From Phoronis ovalis (Eukaryota > Phoronida > Phoronidae), in assembly GCA_028565635.1 (NCBI GenBank), contig JAOXYB010057833.1, positions 1 to 25,313 of the forward strand: a stretch of 25,313 bases of DNA. Direction: 5' to 3'. The notes beneath the pieces are model-generated. The model saw only the letters and a program-made list of their open reading frames with translations. It ran no database searches and was not told the DNA's origin. The position numbers and the translations under genes were made by a program. Each line of letters begins with the position of its first letter. The stretch's first letter is position 1. Positions 1-13,200 of the stretch are shown piece after piece.

Positions 1-1129
1 GATGATACATTCACAATAGTTTTAACATTACATCAGTGTGACACTGAAAAATGGTTTATATCATTCACAACATAAGCAAACCTATTCTCTCACTTAAGGA
101 GGCATCACTGAAGCAAAGACAAAGATAGACCAACCAAGGTTGGCTTTGCTTTCCACATTTTACATTGATATCACAAATTGACAACCTAAATGATACTCAG
201 ATTATGGTGGTAAGAGAGAGCAAAGTATGTTACAAATACCCTCACCAGAAGTGGACAAATAAAAATGATAGACTATTCAGCCTGGCAATAATACATGAAG
301 CCACCAACTTGGCTGCTATATATTTTGTCCATTTTCAGTTCTAAAACACAAAACTGGCTAATATCCAAAGCCACATCCTGGATATACATACTATAGCAAC
401 AATGCTAAACTTGATCTAAATAAATGACAAAAAAATCCGTGAAAATATTTGGAAAAGTTGCAAAATATTATTACATGTATCTTTTGAATTCAACTAATTT
501 CAGCAATTGCATAATTTAGAAACAAACATTATTTTTTCAACTATTTTTCTACCAAAAATTCCATAAGCACCAACTGTGTTAGCTCAAATTACTTACAAAA
601 CTTCTTATGTCACATTCTTACAAGAAATTCAAGAACCAGCTGATTTCTGATCAACAGTTTGGTGAACCAGCTGTTTATAGAGCAACATTTCAGATAGCAG
701 GTTTTTCATATGTACAATGTAAGAAACATTGTTTTACTGTCTTAACAGACATTAGCACTTTTGTTTAGATGAATTTGAAGGTGTCCATGAATTATCAGAA
801 ATTTTATTTTGTACTAGAGAAATGTTCAAATGTGTCTTGTCCCTTTGTTAAAAGGTTCAAATGTGTCTTGTCCCTTAGTTAAAATGTTCAAATGTGTCTT
901 GTCCCTTAGTTAAAATGTTCAAATGTGTCTTGTCCCTTAGTTTAAAATGTTCAAATGTGTCTTGTCCCTTAGTTAAAATGTTCATCATCACAAATATTGT
1001 ACTATGCCATCCTAGCTGCAAGAAACATTTGTAATTCATGCAAATTACTCTACCTTCATGGTGATCAATGCACATCGATAAATATTAATTAGATCAGATC
1101 AAATCCAGTCCAAAATAAGCATTACTTAC
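1..1129 (-). other. NFI intron downstream of exon 5 (incomplete)
   Basis: AT-rich noncoding sequence continuing past the left edge. The 31-bp minisatellite at 820-985 is its only recognisable content. I see no further NFI exon here. Confidence 0.8.
820..985. repeat. 31-bp tandem repeat, five copies plus a partial
   Basis: The unit starts AAATGTTCAAATGTGTCTTG and continues TCCCTTAGTTA. Copies begin at 820, 851, 882, 913 and 945; a truncated copy starts at 976. Copies are almost identical (the first two differ at single bases, the fourth has one extra T), so the expansion is recent. It sits in the NFI intron 145-310 bases past the exon 5 donor. Confidence 0.95.
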
Positions 1130-1222
1130 CTCTAGTAACTCGAAGTAACTCTCGGGCCGAGAATACGCCTGATGCTGCAATACTTTCATTTCCAGACACG
1201 CCAGAATGAATGTTTCCAGGAA
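1130..1222 (-). CDS. NFI: NFI exon 5: conserved SGVFS-ELLRV block
   Basis: The acceptor is ATTCTTTCAG and the donor GTAAGT, 93 bases, phase 1 in and out. After a glycine/serine-rich start it encodes [15 protein letters not shown], matching TSGVFSVTELVRVSQ of vertebrate NFI. The next exon must lie left of the window. Confidence 0.93.
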
Positions 1223-4200
1223 CTGAAAGAATAAGGTTTCGTGATTGTCGAGATCAACACCATTCAGATGATAATTAATTCCATCAAAATCGTAATATTG
1301 ACCGTGTTTGTGCAGGAAAAGGAGGAAGCAGAAGTAATGTTTCTATGAATTATCATTCAATTTCGGAAAAGTCTAATTAAGTAAAATTTAGACAACTAGG
1401 GTCTTAGTTTATCTCCAAGTAGAGGTTACCAGCCCTGATGAATGTGAAGGGTTAAATGCACTGTAAACTGAATGTTCATTGTGTAGTAGACCAATTTAGG
1501 GTATATTAGAATTGCTACAATTTACTGGTAGCAATTCACATGGCAAAATAGTATTGTTTTACATAAAATTATACAGGTATCAACAGGTTTCCAACAAAAA
1601 ATAGTGGCTCTACAATAAACAGTAAAATGACAGCATGGCAGGAATCACTTTTAATAGATCGCAATAAGGACACAAAATACAATGATAGAGACACCTTTCA
1701 AAATCTTTTGTCTACAGTGATGCAACAGTATTTATCTTGATGTATGTTAACACCATACATGTGTTTTCCCTGGTTATTGTGATAAAAGATTTAGATCAAT
1801 AATGTTTGACCTCTAAAAGTCTTAATGTCAAACAAATCTATACAGATTTCTTCATTCAGCTAAAATGAGTTAATAATTGATAGTTCATGTATGTTCACCT
1901 TTCATAATGCAGTGTACTTCACAGGTGGCCGTTGTTAAGTCAGGCACCTTTTATACTTAAGGGCTGTACCAAAAAATACACAGGAGAAATATTTGCACTT
2001 TTATCCATTCCCCACCACCCATTTATTAAATTGCATTACCTATATATAAACACTACATAATATGGTAAGTAACAATTACATACAAAAAGTATGATCGTGT
2101 TTACTCCAGTTTCTTTCCAGTACAGCTTTAATAGTGTACACAATCCTAGGGGCACACCTGCCACCCAATGGGGTATGGTTTTTCAGGGTCCCTGCTTGCA
2201 ACGGGGATGTATATTTCAGCCCTGGGCGATCACATATTTGAAGCTCGCTGCTAACAATGGGTCCTGAAAATCTTATCTGCTTGCCATGTTTGTTTATAAA
2301 GGGTATGTTTTGCCATGGATGCTACTAAAGGGGAATGTTTTTAGCCATCTTTTCTGACAAAGGGGTGTTTTTTGCCATAGCTGGCTTGCAACAAGTTTAG
2401 TGTTTTGAGGCCTGGGCCTAACCCCTGTACCATAAATTGGCCAAGTATCCCCCGGGACAAATCACACCTAAAATATTAAAAAGAAAATCTTCCACCAATT
2501 TACCAGTTTGTACCCAGGCACATTGATGTCATTAATACTCTATAATGTTTTATTTCTGTAACATTTATTACCCGATATTGCTAAATTTAGCGCATTTATA
2601 GCTATAAGGAAAAAAATAATTCAATTGTGGTCAGTGTGTACACAAATCGGTTTTGTTTCCTTATTTCTCAGTTTGTTGACTTCAGGCAGTCATAAAAATA
2701 ACTGATTTGTTTTTTATTATCTGAACATAGTAATGTATATTAGGATATGATTTAATTATTTTAGCACATGCAATTAATTATTATACACTACTATGTATTT
2801 ATCAGTAATTTGCAAGGTTTACTGTTTCACAATAATTAAGGACGATTTCAAGACAAACTACTGAAACACTTTAAATGTCTATCATACACAATTTTCTGCA
2901 TTTCACAATATTATTATATTGCATTTATTAAAGTTTAGTATTTTTGAATGTAGTTATCAATTGTTCACAAGCATTATAATTATACATGTTTAAGAGAGAC
3001 TGTAACAGTAGTTTAATTAGTTAATTAATTCGTATACATTTAGAAAAATTTATACCTTTTATATCAATATCCTGAGAAGGGGGTTCTGCGTAATCCTGTG
3101 GCACTGAAAAAACAAGAACAAGCATTTAGCACAGAAAAAAATAACCATGACTATTTAGAAGTTGCACACATTTAAGTTTCTCTGAACAAGACCTCCACAA
3201 AATAAGTTATTTGTTGTACAATGCAACTGACATGTTGTATTACCTCAATCTTGTGTTAGTGAAATGTTCATCATTTCTTATAAACCGTTTGCATAGAATT
3301 CCTAAAAATGCTACCCACATTTTTGTGTTTGTAATTCATCATATGAACAACAACTCTACATACAGATTTACTTTTCAATTTGATATATCACAAATGAGAT
3401 CCTCTGATGGACTGTCATAGGTATTATGCATTCTTGCCAAATGTATATTGATTATGCGAGTTGTTTTACTAATAGCACTGTCTTACTATGTACACAGTAC
3501 AACCAGCAGTAACGGAATCTAGTGCTAAAAGTAGAATTCTAAGTATAAAACATTCAATTGCATGTATTACTTACCATAGCTGTGTATAAAGTTTGCGAGA
3601 TATAAATCTAACTCTCGTACTGATACACTAATGTGATGCGGATTTACACACAATCCCGGATGGTAACAATCTCCCGATTTTTCCAGTCTTTCACCATCTG
3701 TACTTTCTAAAGGAATTGCTTTAAATAATATCACCATAACTAAATCTAGTCTCCAGACTTTATCAGCCTGACGTAAGCAGTCAATTCTTCTCATTTTGCC
3801 TTTCTGATCCGGATTGCTAAGAACGCATGTTGCAGGACGAGCACCAGTAATGCTCAGTACAAAATCCTCTCTGTATTCTTGTTTGATATCTTTTCTCAAT
3901 TTGGCCAATAACCTTGAAGCCCATTTATGCTTCACCTCCGGTTTTTCATTCTAAAAAAATTCAAACCATCAACAGCAATGAAAACTGAAATTGCCTATTT
4001 TATTTCCAATTTATTTAAATAGTTATCTTATACGAAATAAATCCTTACAAAAGTTGCAATCATAGTATATATATATTTTTTTGAAAATATAAATTTCTTA
4101 TTACCAGTTACAAATAAAGAATTAATATATTTTTATTTTTTAGATTTTCATTCATAAATAATATTTTCCCTTTCCATATTTCGTAACTTAAAAGTTACTT

Positions 4201-7200
4201 TATCCAAAAAAAGAAACTGTGATAAAACAAGTTGAACAGAAACAAAATTTATACCGCAGTTGCCTGTTAAAAGTTACTTACAACGGGTTACAATCAAATT
4301 TTTTTTAGACGCACTGTTAAATTTTCAACATAAATTTAAAAAAAATGAATCCTTGCAATGGAAAACTTACATCCTGTTCTAATTTGCAGATATTAAGGAC
4401 CCTAGACATACTAAGGTGTACACCTATTTCAACCCAAGTTTATGCAATCAAAATGTAGAGATAGACACATAAAAGTAGGTACTTTTGGAAGGTAATTGCA
4501 AATGAAAAGTTCCATAGTTGAAATTTGATCAATTTATGGAAAAACTTCTTTTCCAATATTTAATATATTATGTAAATATGAAACATCATGGCACAAATAA
4601 TCTTTACAAGTAAATCTACAAATAATCTTTACAAGTAAATCTACAAATAATCTTTACAAGTAAATCTACAAAAAAGAATGTCAGATTTAAATTTTATTGC
4701 TTCATCTAAATTTTTGAAAATTCAACAAAATTGCGACATTTAAAGTTATTTAGTTCATAACTTTGAGGAAAGCAAAATTTTTAAAAACTTACAAATAGAA
4801 TGGAAATGTGTAAATGTTAATTGTAACATATCGTGTTTTCTTTTTTAGCAGTTTATAAATTTTTGCATTTTTTTTTCCAACTATTCATGAAAGTTAATTT
4901 AATCAGCAATTTTAGCAAGCAAGAACAAAATTGCAAGTTTCACAATATACATGCATAATTAAAGCAATAGCAGTAAGCATTGATCACTTGTGCCAATTGT
5001 CTTTATTTTGCCACACATTTTCTGCTTACCTGTAGTTCTTCTTTAACCCTTCTCTCTTCTTCCATAGACATTCGTCGGTCATTTTTCTTGTAGTATTTTC
5101 TTTTGGCTGCCTGCAGGTTAAACCATGTAAAGGCGAAGGATTTAACATGAGGCAGCAATGCCTCAATAAACGGGTGAAATTCATCCTGAAAGAACAGATT
5201 TGACACAGTTATAAATATCTGCATTGGATACTTGGGTGAAATAATATCAACACCTAATAACTTTTAACAAAAATATTCTAAAAACACATTTATTGTAAAT
5301 TTTTAAAGTGCTGTGTTTAAAAATTTGAGTCCCTGGGTCCCATTTAACTAAATATTTCCGTACAATGTGGCGGTTGCCCTGTAGGATAACAATTAATATC
5401 ATGCAGTACCAGGTTCTTTAATCAAGTGTAACCATCCAAATCATCCATACCAATGGAAATAAAAAATTATTATTATCTCCGGCAAATTATACTTTTTAAC
5501 TATGTTCCGAATATTAAGAAAATAGAAGTTTTGATTGCATAAGATAAGGAAAGTGAATGGTTTCAGCAAACCCTGAAAAGTAAAAAAAAACTGTTAGTAA
5601 CAAGTTGTGTGCAAGATGTTCAGAAAGCTAAAATATATAAAATTCAGAAAAAAAATTAAATATGAAAATCTGCAGTACAAAACGAAGCAGAGTAAATTTT
5701 ACCCTTCAAGAAGTTCTTTTTGCTACTTTACACTTACTAGCCTTGGTCGAAACCAAGATTCCATGACTAAAATATTCAACAGGAAGAATATACCGCCAAT
5801 TTTGAAAAGGCATCCAAAAAGCTAAACCTCTATATCAATAATCCACTAAGGTTAAGGGCTGCACCCATAAAGTTGGGCTTTGCACCCTATACACTGCAAT
5901 CACAAATGAAATAAACAGTAAACAGCATCAACACATCTTTAACACATATCCCTGGGAGCTATTATGCCTTATAAAAAACATATTATGTATGTGTCATCCC
6001 TGTGGTTAGGAAATATTCACATAACCAATGTAATTCCATGAGCACAAGCCCTGGATAATGGCTATAAAAATAGTTACATCAAGAAAATAACATGTGATTA
6101 ATATAACTATGCCATACACACTTTGCTTAGTTAGATAAAACAATAATAGAGGCCCAGTCATAGGTATAAAGAAAACTGATACACAGCACAAATAACCACA
6201 ACCAACAAAACATCTGGTAAAAAAAATAATGCTGAATTGCAAAACAATGAATCACATGGCAAAAAGTGAGGAAGTCACATCAATTTCAATTGTAGCAAAT
6301 ACTTAAAACAGCAAGAAACTGCACTTGGGATTTCGTCATTGGTTGTTTCTTGTTACATCAAATTAAATAGAAAATTAACTCCAGATTACACTTTACTACC
6401 TTTGGTTAAAAATGTACTAGGTCAATTATGGAGTAAACACAACATATGGAATTCTAGAAATGTATTTATTGAACTCTTCACACCTTTTTAAAACAAATGC
6501 ACCAGAGATCTAATCCATTAAAGAAATTATATAATCTGGTAAAAAACAAATCCTGGTTAGAACAGCAAAATGAATACCACCTATAGAAAAACAAGTCCAG
6601 GCACAACAACGCTTCCACAAGGATTATCCATATTACGAATTTCTAAAAAAACCTTCATTACATGGAAATGAATTAAGCACCAGTTAACGGTGCCCAGGTA
6701 ATGGTGACCAGGTAAAGGTGACCCTGGATTCTGTCTCTTAACAGTACAATATACAACATAAATCAAACCTTACTGGGAAATAAACTGTTCATTATAAACC
6801 AACCATAACAATCATTAAACATTTAATCCTGTGGTAAACATACACAATATTGTTCCACAAATGGTAAGCAACCACAAACATGGATAACAACCTTGGAGTC
6901 CATTTATTACATTCTATTGAATCTTATTGAAACATGACAATTCCTTTCATTTTCCCTATTTATTCTTAGAAGCAATAATTTGTCAAACCTAAAGTATTCC
7001 AAAATTACGTTTTGTTTACTTTGGAGTCATTGAACTTCCTATGAACAGGAGATATATATCCTTATCAAAATTTAAAAGTCAAAACAATATCATCAGAAAA
7101 TGTTTCTTTACAACAAGGTCATGATCAGTTAATGAGCTGTAGAGAGGGAAAGAAATGAAAAATGATTAATTTCAAGAATATCTTCTGGGCATTGTGTATT

Positions 7201-10200
7201 TATATAAAATTTTTAGTAGAACAAACAATGTTGGTCACATTATTCCAATAAACAAGAGTGATGATCCTACAGATAATCTTAACTTCTGAGATAATGGAAC
7301 AGCAATACTTTTCAATACTGGCAGAAATGACACTTGATGGGCTAATTGTTAATTCATCCTTATTTTATATGTACCTGGTATGAACAGGTAAAATGTGCTA
7401 ACTTTACAGTGAATAAGGTGCCACTAACATAACATGTACTATCCCTTTAGGTTCATTTTGAAATAATTTTCCCTCAAGAATTATCAAATCCATTTTTCCG
7501 TGATTTATAATAGTGGCTCTGGAAGCTGCCACTATAAACTTTTATTACACATAATGCAAAGTGCACCGACATCAAAGGTGAACAAGGATGTATGCATTTG
7601 TATGGTAAAAAGACTGTTTTTAAAAATATTTTATATTTTATGTTATCAGGTAGTGATTTGCTATTGGAATGTAATATTTTTATGAAGGATGTACAGTATA
7701 ACAGATATTTGAAGCAAATAACTGCATTTTGGTATTGTTATGGGTGTATATCAGTAAAATAAATATGCTACATTGTTACATGCACACTTTTTTCACCTCT
7801 GATGTCGTCAGCACTTTGCATTATGGGTATGAAAGTTAAAATAGTAACTTTCACAGCTACCAACACAAATGTCTATAACTTCAAAATGGATCCAGCAATT
7901 TTGATAATCCTTTGGGAAATGAATCTTGATGCATCCAAGTTATGTTATATCATGTTAGTGACACCTGGTTCACTTAAATAACTACTTATCCACCTGGTAA
8001 GAAGCTTGTTAATATCATATGTATCAAAATTTCCATTCACTAACTTGTTTTGCTTTGAGAGGTGCTTAGGATATTTTGTTTTTCACAAAGTTATTCAAAG
8101 AATGCAATTATTTAACAATTTGAGAAACAGGTAGGAAACATTTGGGCTATACATACTATAATTTCTATAAGGAAATGTGACAATTTTAAATAACACCCAG
8201 TAAATTGCCCATTACTGAGTTTCTAGAATTCGTGTGTTTATCAGTTCCCACAAAATGATTTTGAGGTAGGTATCAAACCACTCCTTCTGTTTGTGGTTTT
8301 GAAAGCCTATACTAAAAACAGAACTTTGAAATTTATTAAAGCAACAGAGATAACCACCAAACAAAACAAGGTACTTGTAATGACAGGTACCAATGCAGGG
8401 CATACACAACACATACAGATTATAGCTGTGATTTCATTATTAATCCAACATAAATCGACCAACAAAGTTGTTTGTGAATACTGCATAGAGTGTGAAACTA
8501 TCATTACATATTTTCCGGTTGTCTTGTGACATTTGATTAGTAATTAATACTCATTATTTACCTGAGAAAAAAAAGCCGGATATTCTGCACTATCACCAAG
8601 ACATCCTGCCTAGCTTCCTTGTCAATACTCGCATATACCACAGATGTCATTTTTTAACAATTTAATTGTTATTATACACAGCATGTGAATCTATGAGGGC
8701 CTGAGTCAGTTCATTACATATCTGACATAAGCACAGCCTTAGTTAAATGCATGATAACACCAGTACAGCAAAAACTTAATTAGCCCTAAATACAAAGTTC
8801 AAGCACAGAACAAAACAGGATGTAAACAAAAATCAGTTGTATACTTTGGTGTGCTCATGCAGTCATAACTTATGCAATTAATTTAGAGTCAGTTTATATT
8901 ATACAAACAGTTTTAAATTGCTCTAAATTTTATGTCTGTGAAGCACTATTCATTTGATAATTTAGTGATTTATAATATACACAGCTTTGGCATCATGAGT
9001 GCATTCCATTAACATGCTTGATTTATATCCAGCTCACTTCACTGGCTACAAGATGGCAATGCCAGGAAGGAATAATTTCATGCACTGATTGTCATGTATC
9101 ACACATACTTTTAAAAGTGTTTTGTATTTGAAAAAAAAATATATCCGCCCTTAAAAACTATTTTTATTATGCTAAATATAACTTTAATTTAATTTTAATT
9201 TGGTAAATTTATAGCATATAAAAACAATTTTATATATAAACAAGACCTCACCTCGAGGTGTATTATTATTCTGTTTGTATTTGTCTATGCAAACTTATTC
9301 CTCCCGAGGGGGGTACTTAGCCAATTTATGTACAGGTATGAGGCCCAGGTCTCAAACCCTATACCCATTGCAAGCCAGCTATGGCAAAACACATACCCAT
9401 TGTCCAAAAGACGGCTAAAACATACCCCTTTAGTAACACCCAAGACAAAAAACATACCGATTTATAAGCAAACATGATTTTTGGGACCCATTGTTAGCAG
9501 TGAGCTAAAAATATACCTTGTCGCGAGTGTTCAGGGCTGAAATATATACCCCTTTGCAAGCAGGGACCCTGAAAAACCACACCCCATACGACGGTACGTA
9601 TGTATAACCACCTTGGATGGCAGTGCCCCCCTGGGTTATCCCTGAAGAAGTCTAGACATACAAAGGTCAGTAGCCTGTTATGCTTTCATTATTGCAAAAT
9701 AGAATGAGTTTACAACAGACTAGAAGTCTTAGAATAAAAAAATATAGGAAAGTCATCAGATGATGTCACATCCCATTTAATAGCCATGGCCCTGTTATGA
9801 ATCCTGTATCCACCCCTAAAGAATGTGCAGAGTAGACTTTACTTTTGGCAATTGACTACATACATATATATATATATATATATAATAGTTATTTAAAACT
9901 TAAACACTTTAGTACAATTTTCCAATTTTTTTTTAGCAGCATTGACTTAATTTGTATCTGAACTAACTTCACCTGAGGCTATCATCACTGGACTAGCTAT
10001 GATACAAATGTGGCATGAAGGTACCAGCATGTAAAAAATTATCACTATGTCATGAAGTAATAATTATGCTATACATCAATTATACTTTTGTGATTTGACA
10101 TTTTCCTATTTTTTTCTTCAAATTATGTACACTATAATTATAATCCAGTAGATGCTGGCTCCCCCATTGGTGAGCTGACAAACTTTTGTAATAGGACTTG

Positions 10201-13200
10201 TGAACTAGAAATTTAGACGTATTTGTTGCTAAATCAAACAAGAAATTTTAAAAAAGTCAAACAAGGTCATAAAACTGAGAACACAAGAAATCATTGTTGA
10301 TCCACAAGAATTTATAAGGTAAAATTATAAATCAGAATTTAATTTAAGTCAAACTCAACATAAAGTAGTCAAGTTGTATATAGCCAACATAAAATCAGCT
10401 GATTGAGTTCTTTTTATGACTCAGTTTCCATGACAACCTTGGGTATATTACAACAGCACACAATGTTGTCAATTTGAATTAAAAGTCCTGGTAGAACAAA
10501 TTAAGAGATGGTAGTGCATGATTTGCACTAGCTGGATATAACCAGTATATATATGAGTCAACAGCATCAGCTGACTGAATTCTATCTATGACCCAGTTTC
10601 CATAACAACCATGCTTGTATCATATAGCACACATATGTTATACTAATTTAACCAGCTGATACACAGGTCATAGTTCTGACTTATTATGGTACTGCACAAA
10701 TGGTGCTAATGTTACAAGAGTACACAATAATCACCAATATTATACTTATAAATGTTCCAAAAGTGTGAAACTAAAATAACCTCCAGAAGAATGGAAATTA
10801 TACAGAATATACAAAGGAACATGTTGGCAGAGGAATAACATTGCTTTTTTTTCATCTCCCAATTCCATCGCATGCTTAAGATTTACAGTGACAGCGAACA
10901 CCTACATCACCAGATGGAAAAATATGTCCTGATGACAGTCATGTGATGTTCCCGCAACACACACCGTTTAATATTAATATCATGATTGGGCAAATGGTTG
11001 GAAACTATAAGTGAGCAGATTTTTTTGTTTAGTGCTGGCTTTCACGATGGATTACCTTCATCGCAAGAGCTAATACTTTCTTCAGAAAATACAATACAAG
11101 CAACCTTAAATTTGACTCCAAAATATGCAAAATTTCATCTTTGCTACTTTCTGGGTCTACAAGTGTTGGTTTGAACTGTCAGTAAGGCGCTGTGCTCACA
11201 CTATAAAAGTTATGACGCTTACAGTACAGCGCTTTAGCAAAAAGTAAAGCCACCTCATGAGTTGGTTGAACTTTAATAGCTACCGGTAGTTTAAGCTTTA
11301 TTTTAATTAGCTGGAAGTGATATATTTTTCTATACACATTAGTCTGAAACACTTTATTATAAAGTACATTATTACACAAATGGGATACATGTTTATGATA
11401 AAGAAACAACAAGCCAAGATAGGACCCAAGATCACTGTATACACTTGGAAGAGGTTGTTTACAGGTTAAAGCACTTATAAATATACTGGTGATACATCCT
11501 ACAAAAGTTCTACAAAATCAAATAAAAGATTTTATTCAGCATTGTTAGCTACCAAAGAAACAAGTCCACCTTCAGTATTTACAGATTTATCTTAATAAAT
11601 AAATAAATCTTCTAGTTTCACATTTAGTAACATATACACCATCAAATAACGTTTCACTTTTAATCTTTAACGAAGTGAAAGTGAAACACATTGATTAAAG
11701 ATACCAGAACATATTGCAATAGCTGCTATAACCAGAAGCTTAATTGGTGTTAATTTATCAAACAGTCTGTCAGACATATCCCATTGGGACATGTAATGAT
11801 CAGATGGCTCAACACTCTGACCTTAAACAACCTTATGAAATAAGGTTTAATAGAAAATCTTTAAGCTGGTTCTTTAGATATGTAGAGTTCAAGTAGATTT
11901 ATACTTCCATACAGAATTATAGATTTTTTTGTATTAACTAATGGTAAGCATGTTAAGTAGCTTGCACAACTGGTTTTGAGTCTTTCTGGTATCTGTTCTA
12001 ATGTGTGGTATCAGTGATTATCTCAAGCAGGCTTTATACCTGGACTCTTTTATATAGCCAACACACATGAATTAGAATAAAAATTTACATGTTGCTTATA
12101 AATAATTGCTCCCAATCACTTACAAAAACAATAGCAGTTATATTTAGAATTAACCTCAGTAGAGGGCAGCTTAAAGGATATCTGGTACACATGAAAACCA
12201 AGTAGGAAAACGTCAGAACAGTTGTCATTTTTGGCAAATTAAAAGTAGATTCTTGGGATTAATTAGAATTGCCGTACAACATCCTTCACTATGCTGCCAT
12301 TTTACAATTGAAAACTTTATGAACCATACATACCATGCCAATCTGTTGCAACTTGCTATCTGTTCTGAAGTTACCAAAAGGGTAGAAGACAAATATACAA
12401 GTAAATCAAGCCAAATTGAAACTAAAATGCCCATTATCGCGGGTGATAGTTTTATCAGTACTTGGTCCAATGTAATGTACTATACTGTACTACTACACGC
12501 TTAACCTGATAACCTTTGTACCTGTATTTATTTATTATTTCCTAAGCAAAACAGCCAAGCAGCAATGGCAAAGGTGCATGATATGCAAGGCTTTCACAAT
12601 AAGGATTCAACCAGAAATTATTAAGTTAACAAATGGACAATAACATGTTAACTATAAAAGAAAAATAAGTATTAAAAAAAATCACTTGATAACTTTTGCA
12701 TGACTTTATTTATTTATAGAGTTTTACAGAGATGGGGAACTGATACATTTCAAAATGGGTGTGTCACTGTCATGTTTTGTAAATAAGGGTACACAAATAA
12801 TATTGCCATAGTATTATTCCTTCCAACAGGGGTGGAATGTTTACGTCTAAGGCAGCTATATCATTATCTGTATTCTTTTAACACTAAAGTTTCACAAAAA
12901 AGTACTGAACCACTAAGATATCACAGTATAACTCGCTACATTCTTAGAATTCAAAATAGGAGGGGATTTTACAAATTCGTCTTCGAGAATATTCATCATG
13001 ATTGGATGATGCAAATATGAATATTCCACCCGTAAGCGGTTTAGAAAATGTTCTTACGATAAGGCATTATTTAACTTGAAAAAAGACTGACATTTCGTGT
13101 ATTTGTCTTACAAAATAACAAATTAAGAACTACAATTCCACAGACTTTCTTTTATGGTGCGGCGGCCATATTGAAATGGTTTGTTATGGTTCAACCAGTA

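Noticed and set aside
820-985. CRISPR-like regular repeats
   Set aside because: The 31-bp units adjoin directly with no spacers and sit in an intron of an animal gene, so this is a minisatellite.
8563-8640. Alternative NFI first exon ending ...EYPAFFSQ before a GTAAAT donor on the minus strand
   Set aside because: The phase and final glutamine would fit the vertebrate ...LTQ|DEFHPF pattern, but the frame has an upstream stop and no ATG, and the only preceding acceptor-like site lacks a pyrimidine tract.
12225-12504. Overlapping open frames of about 80 codons on both strands
   Set aside because: No recognisable motif, no splice context, and both strands are open over the same bases, as expected by chance in AT-rich DNA.
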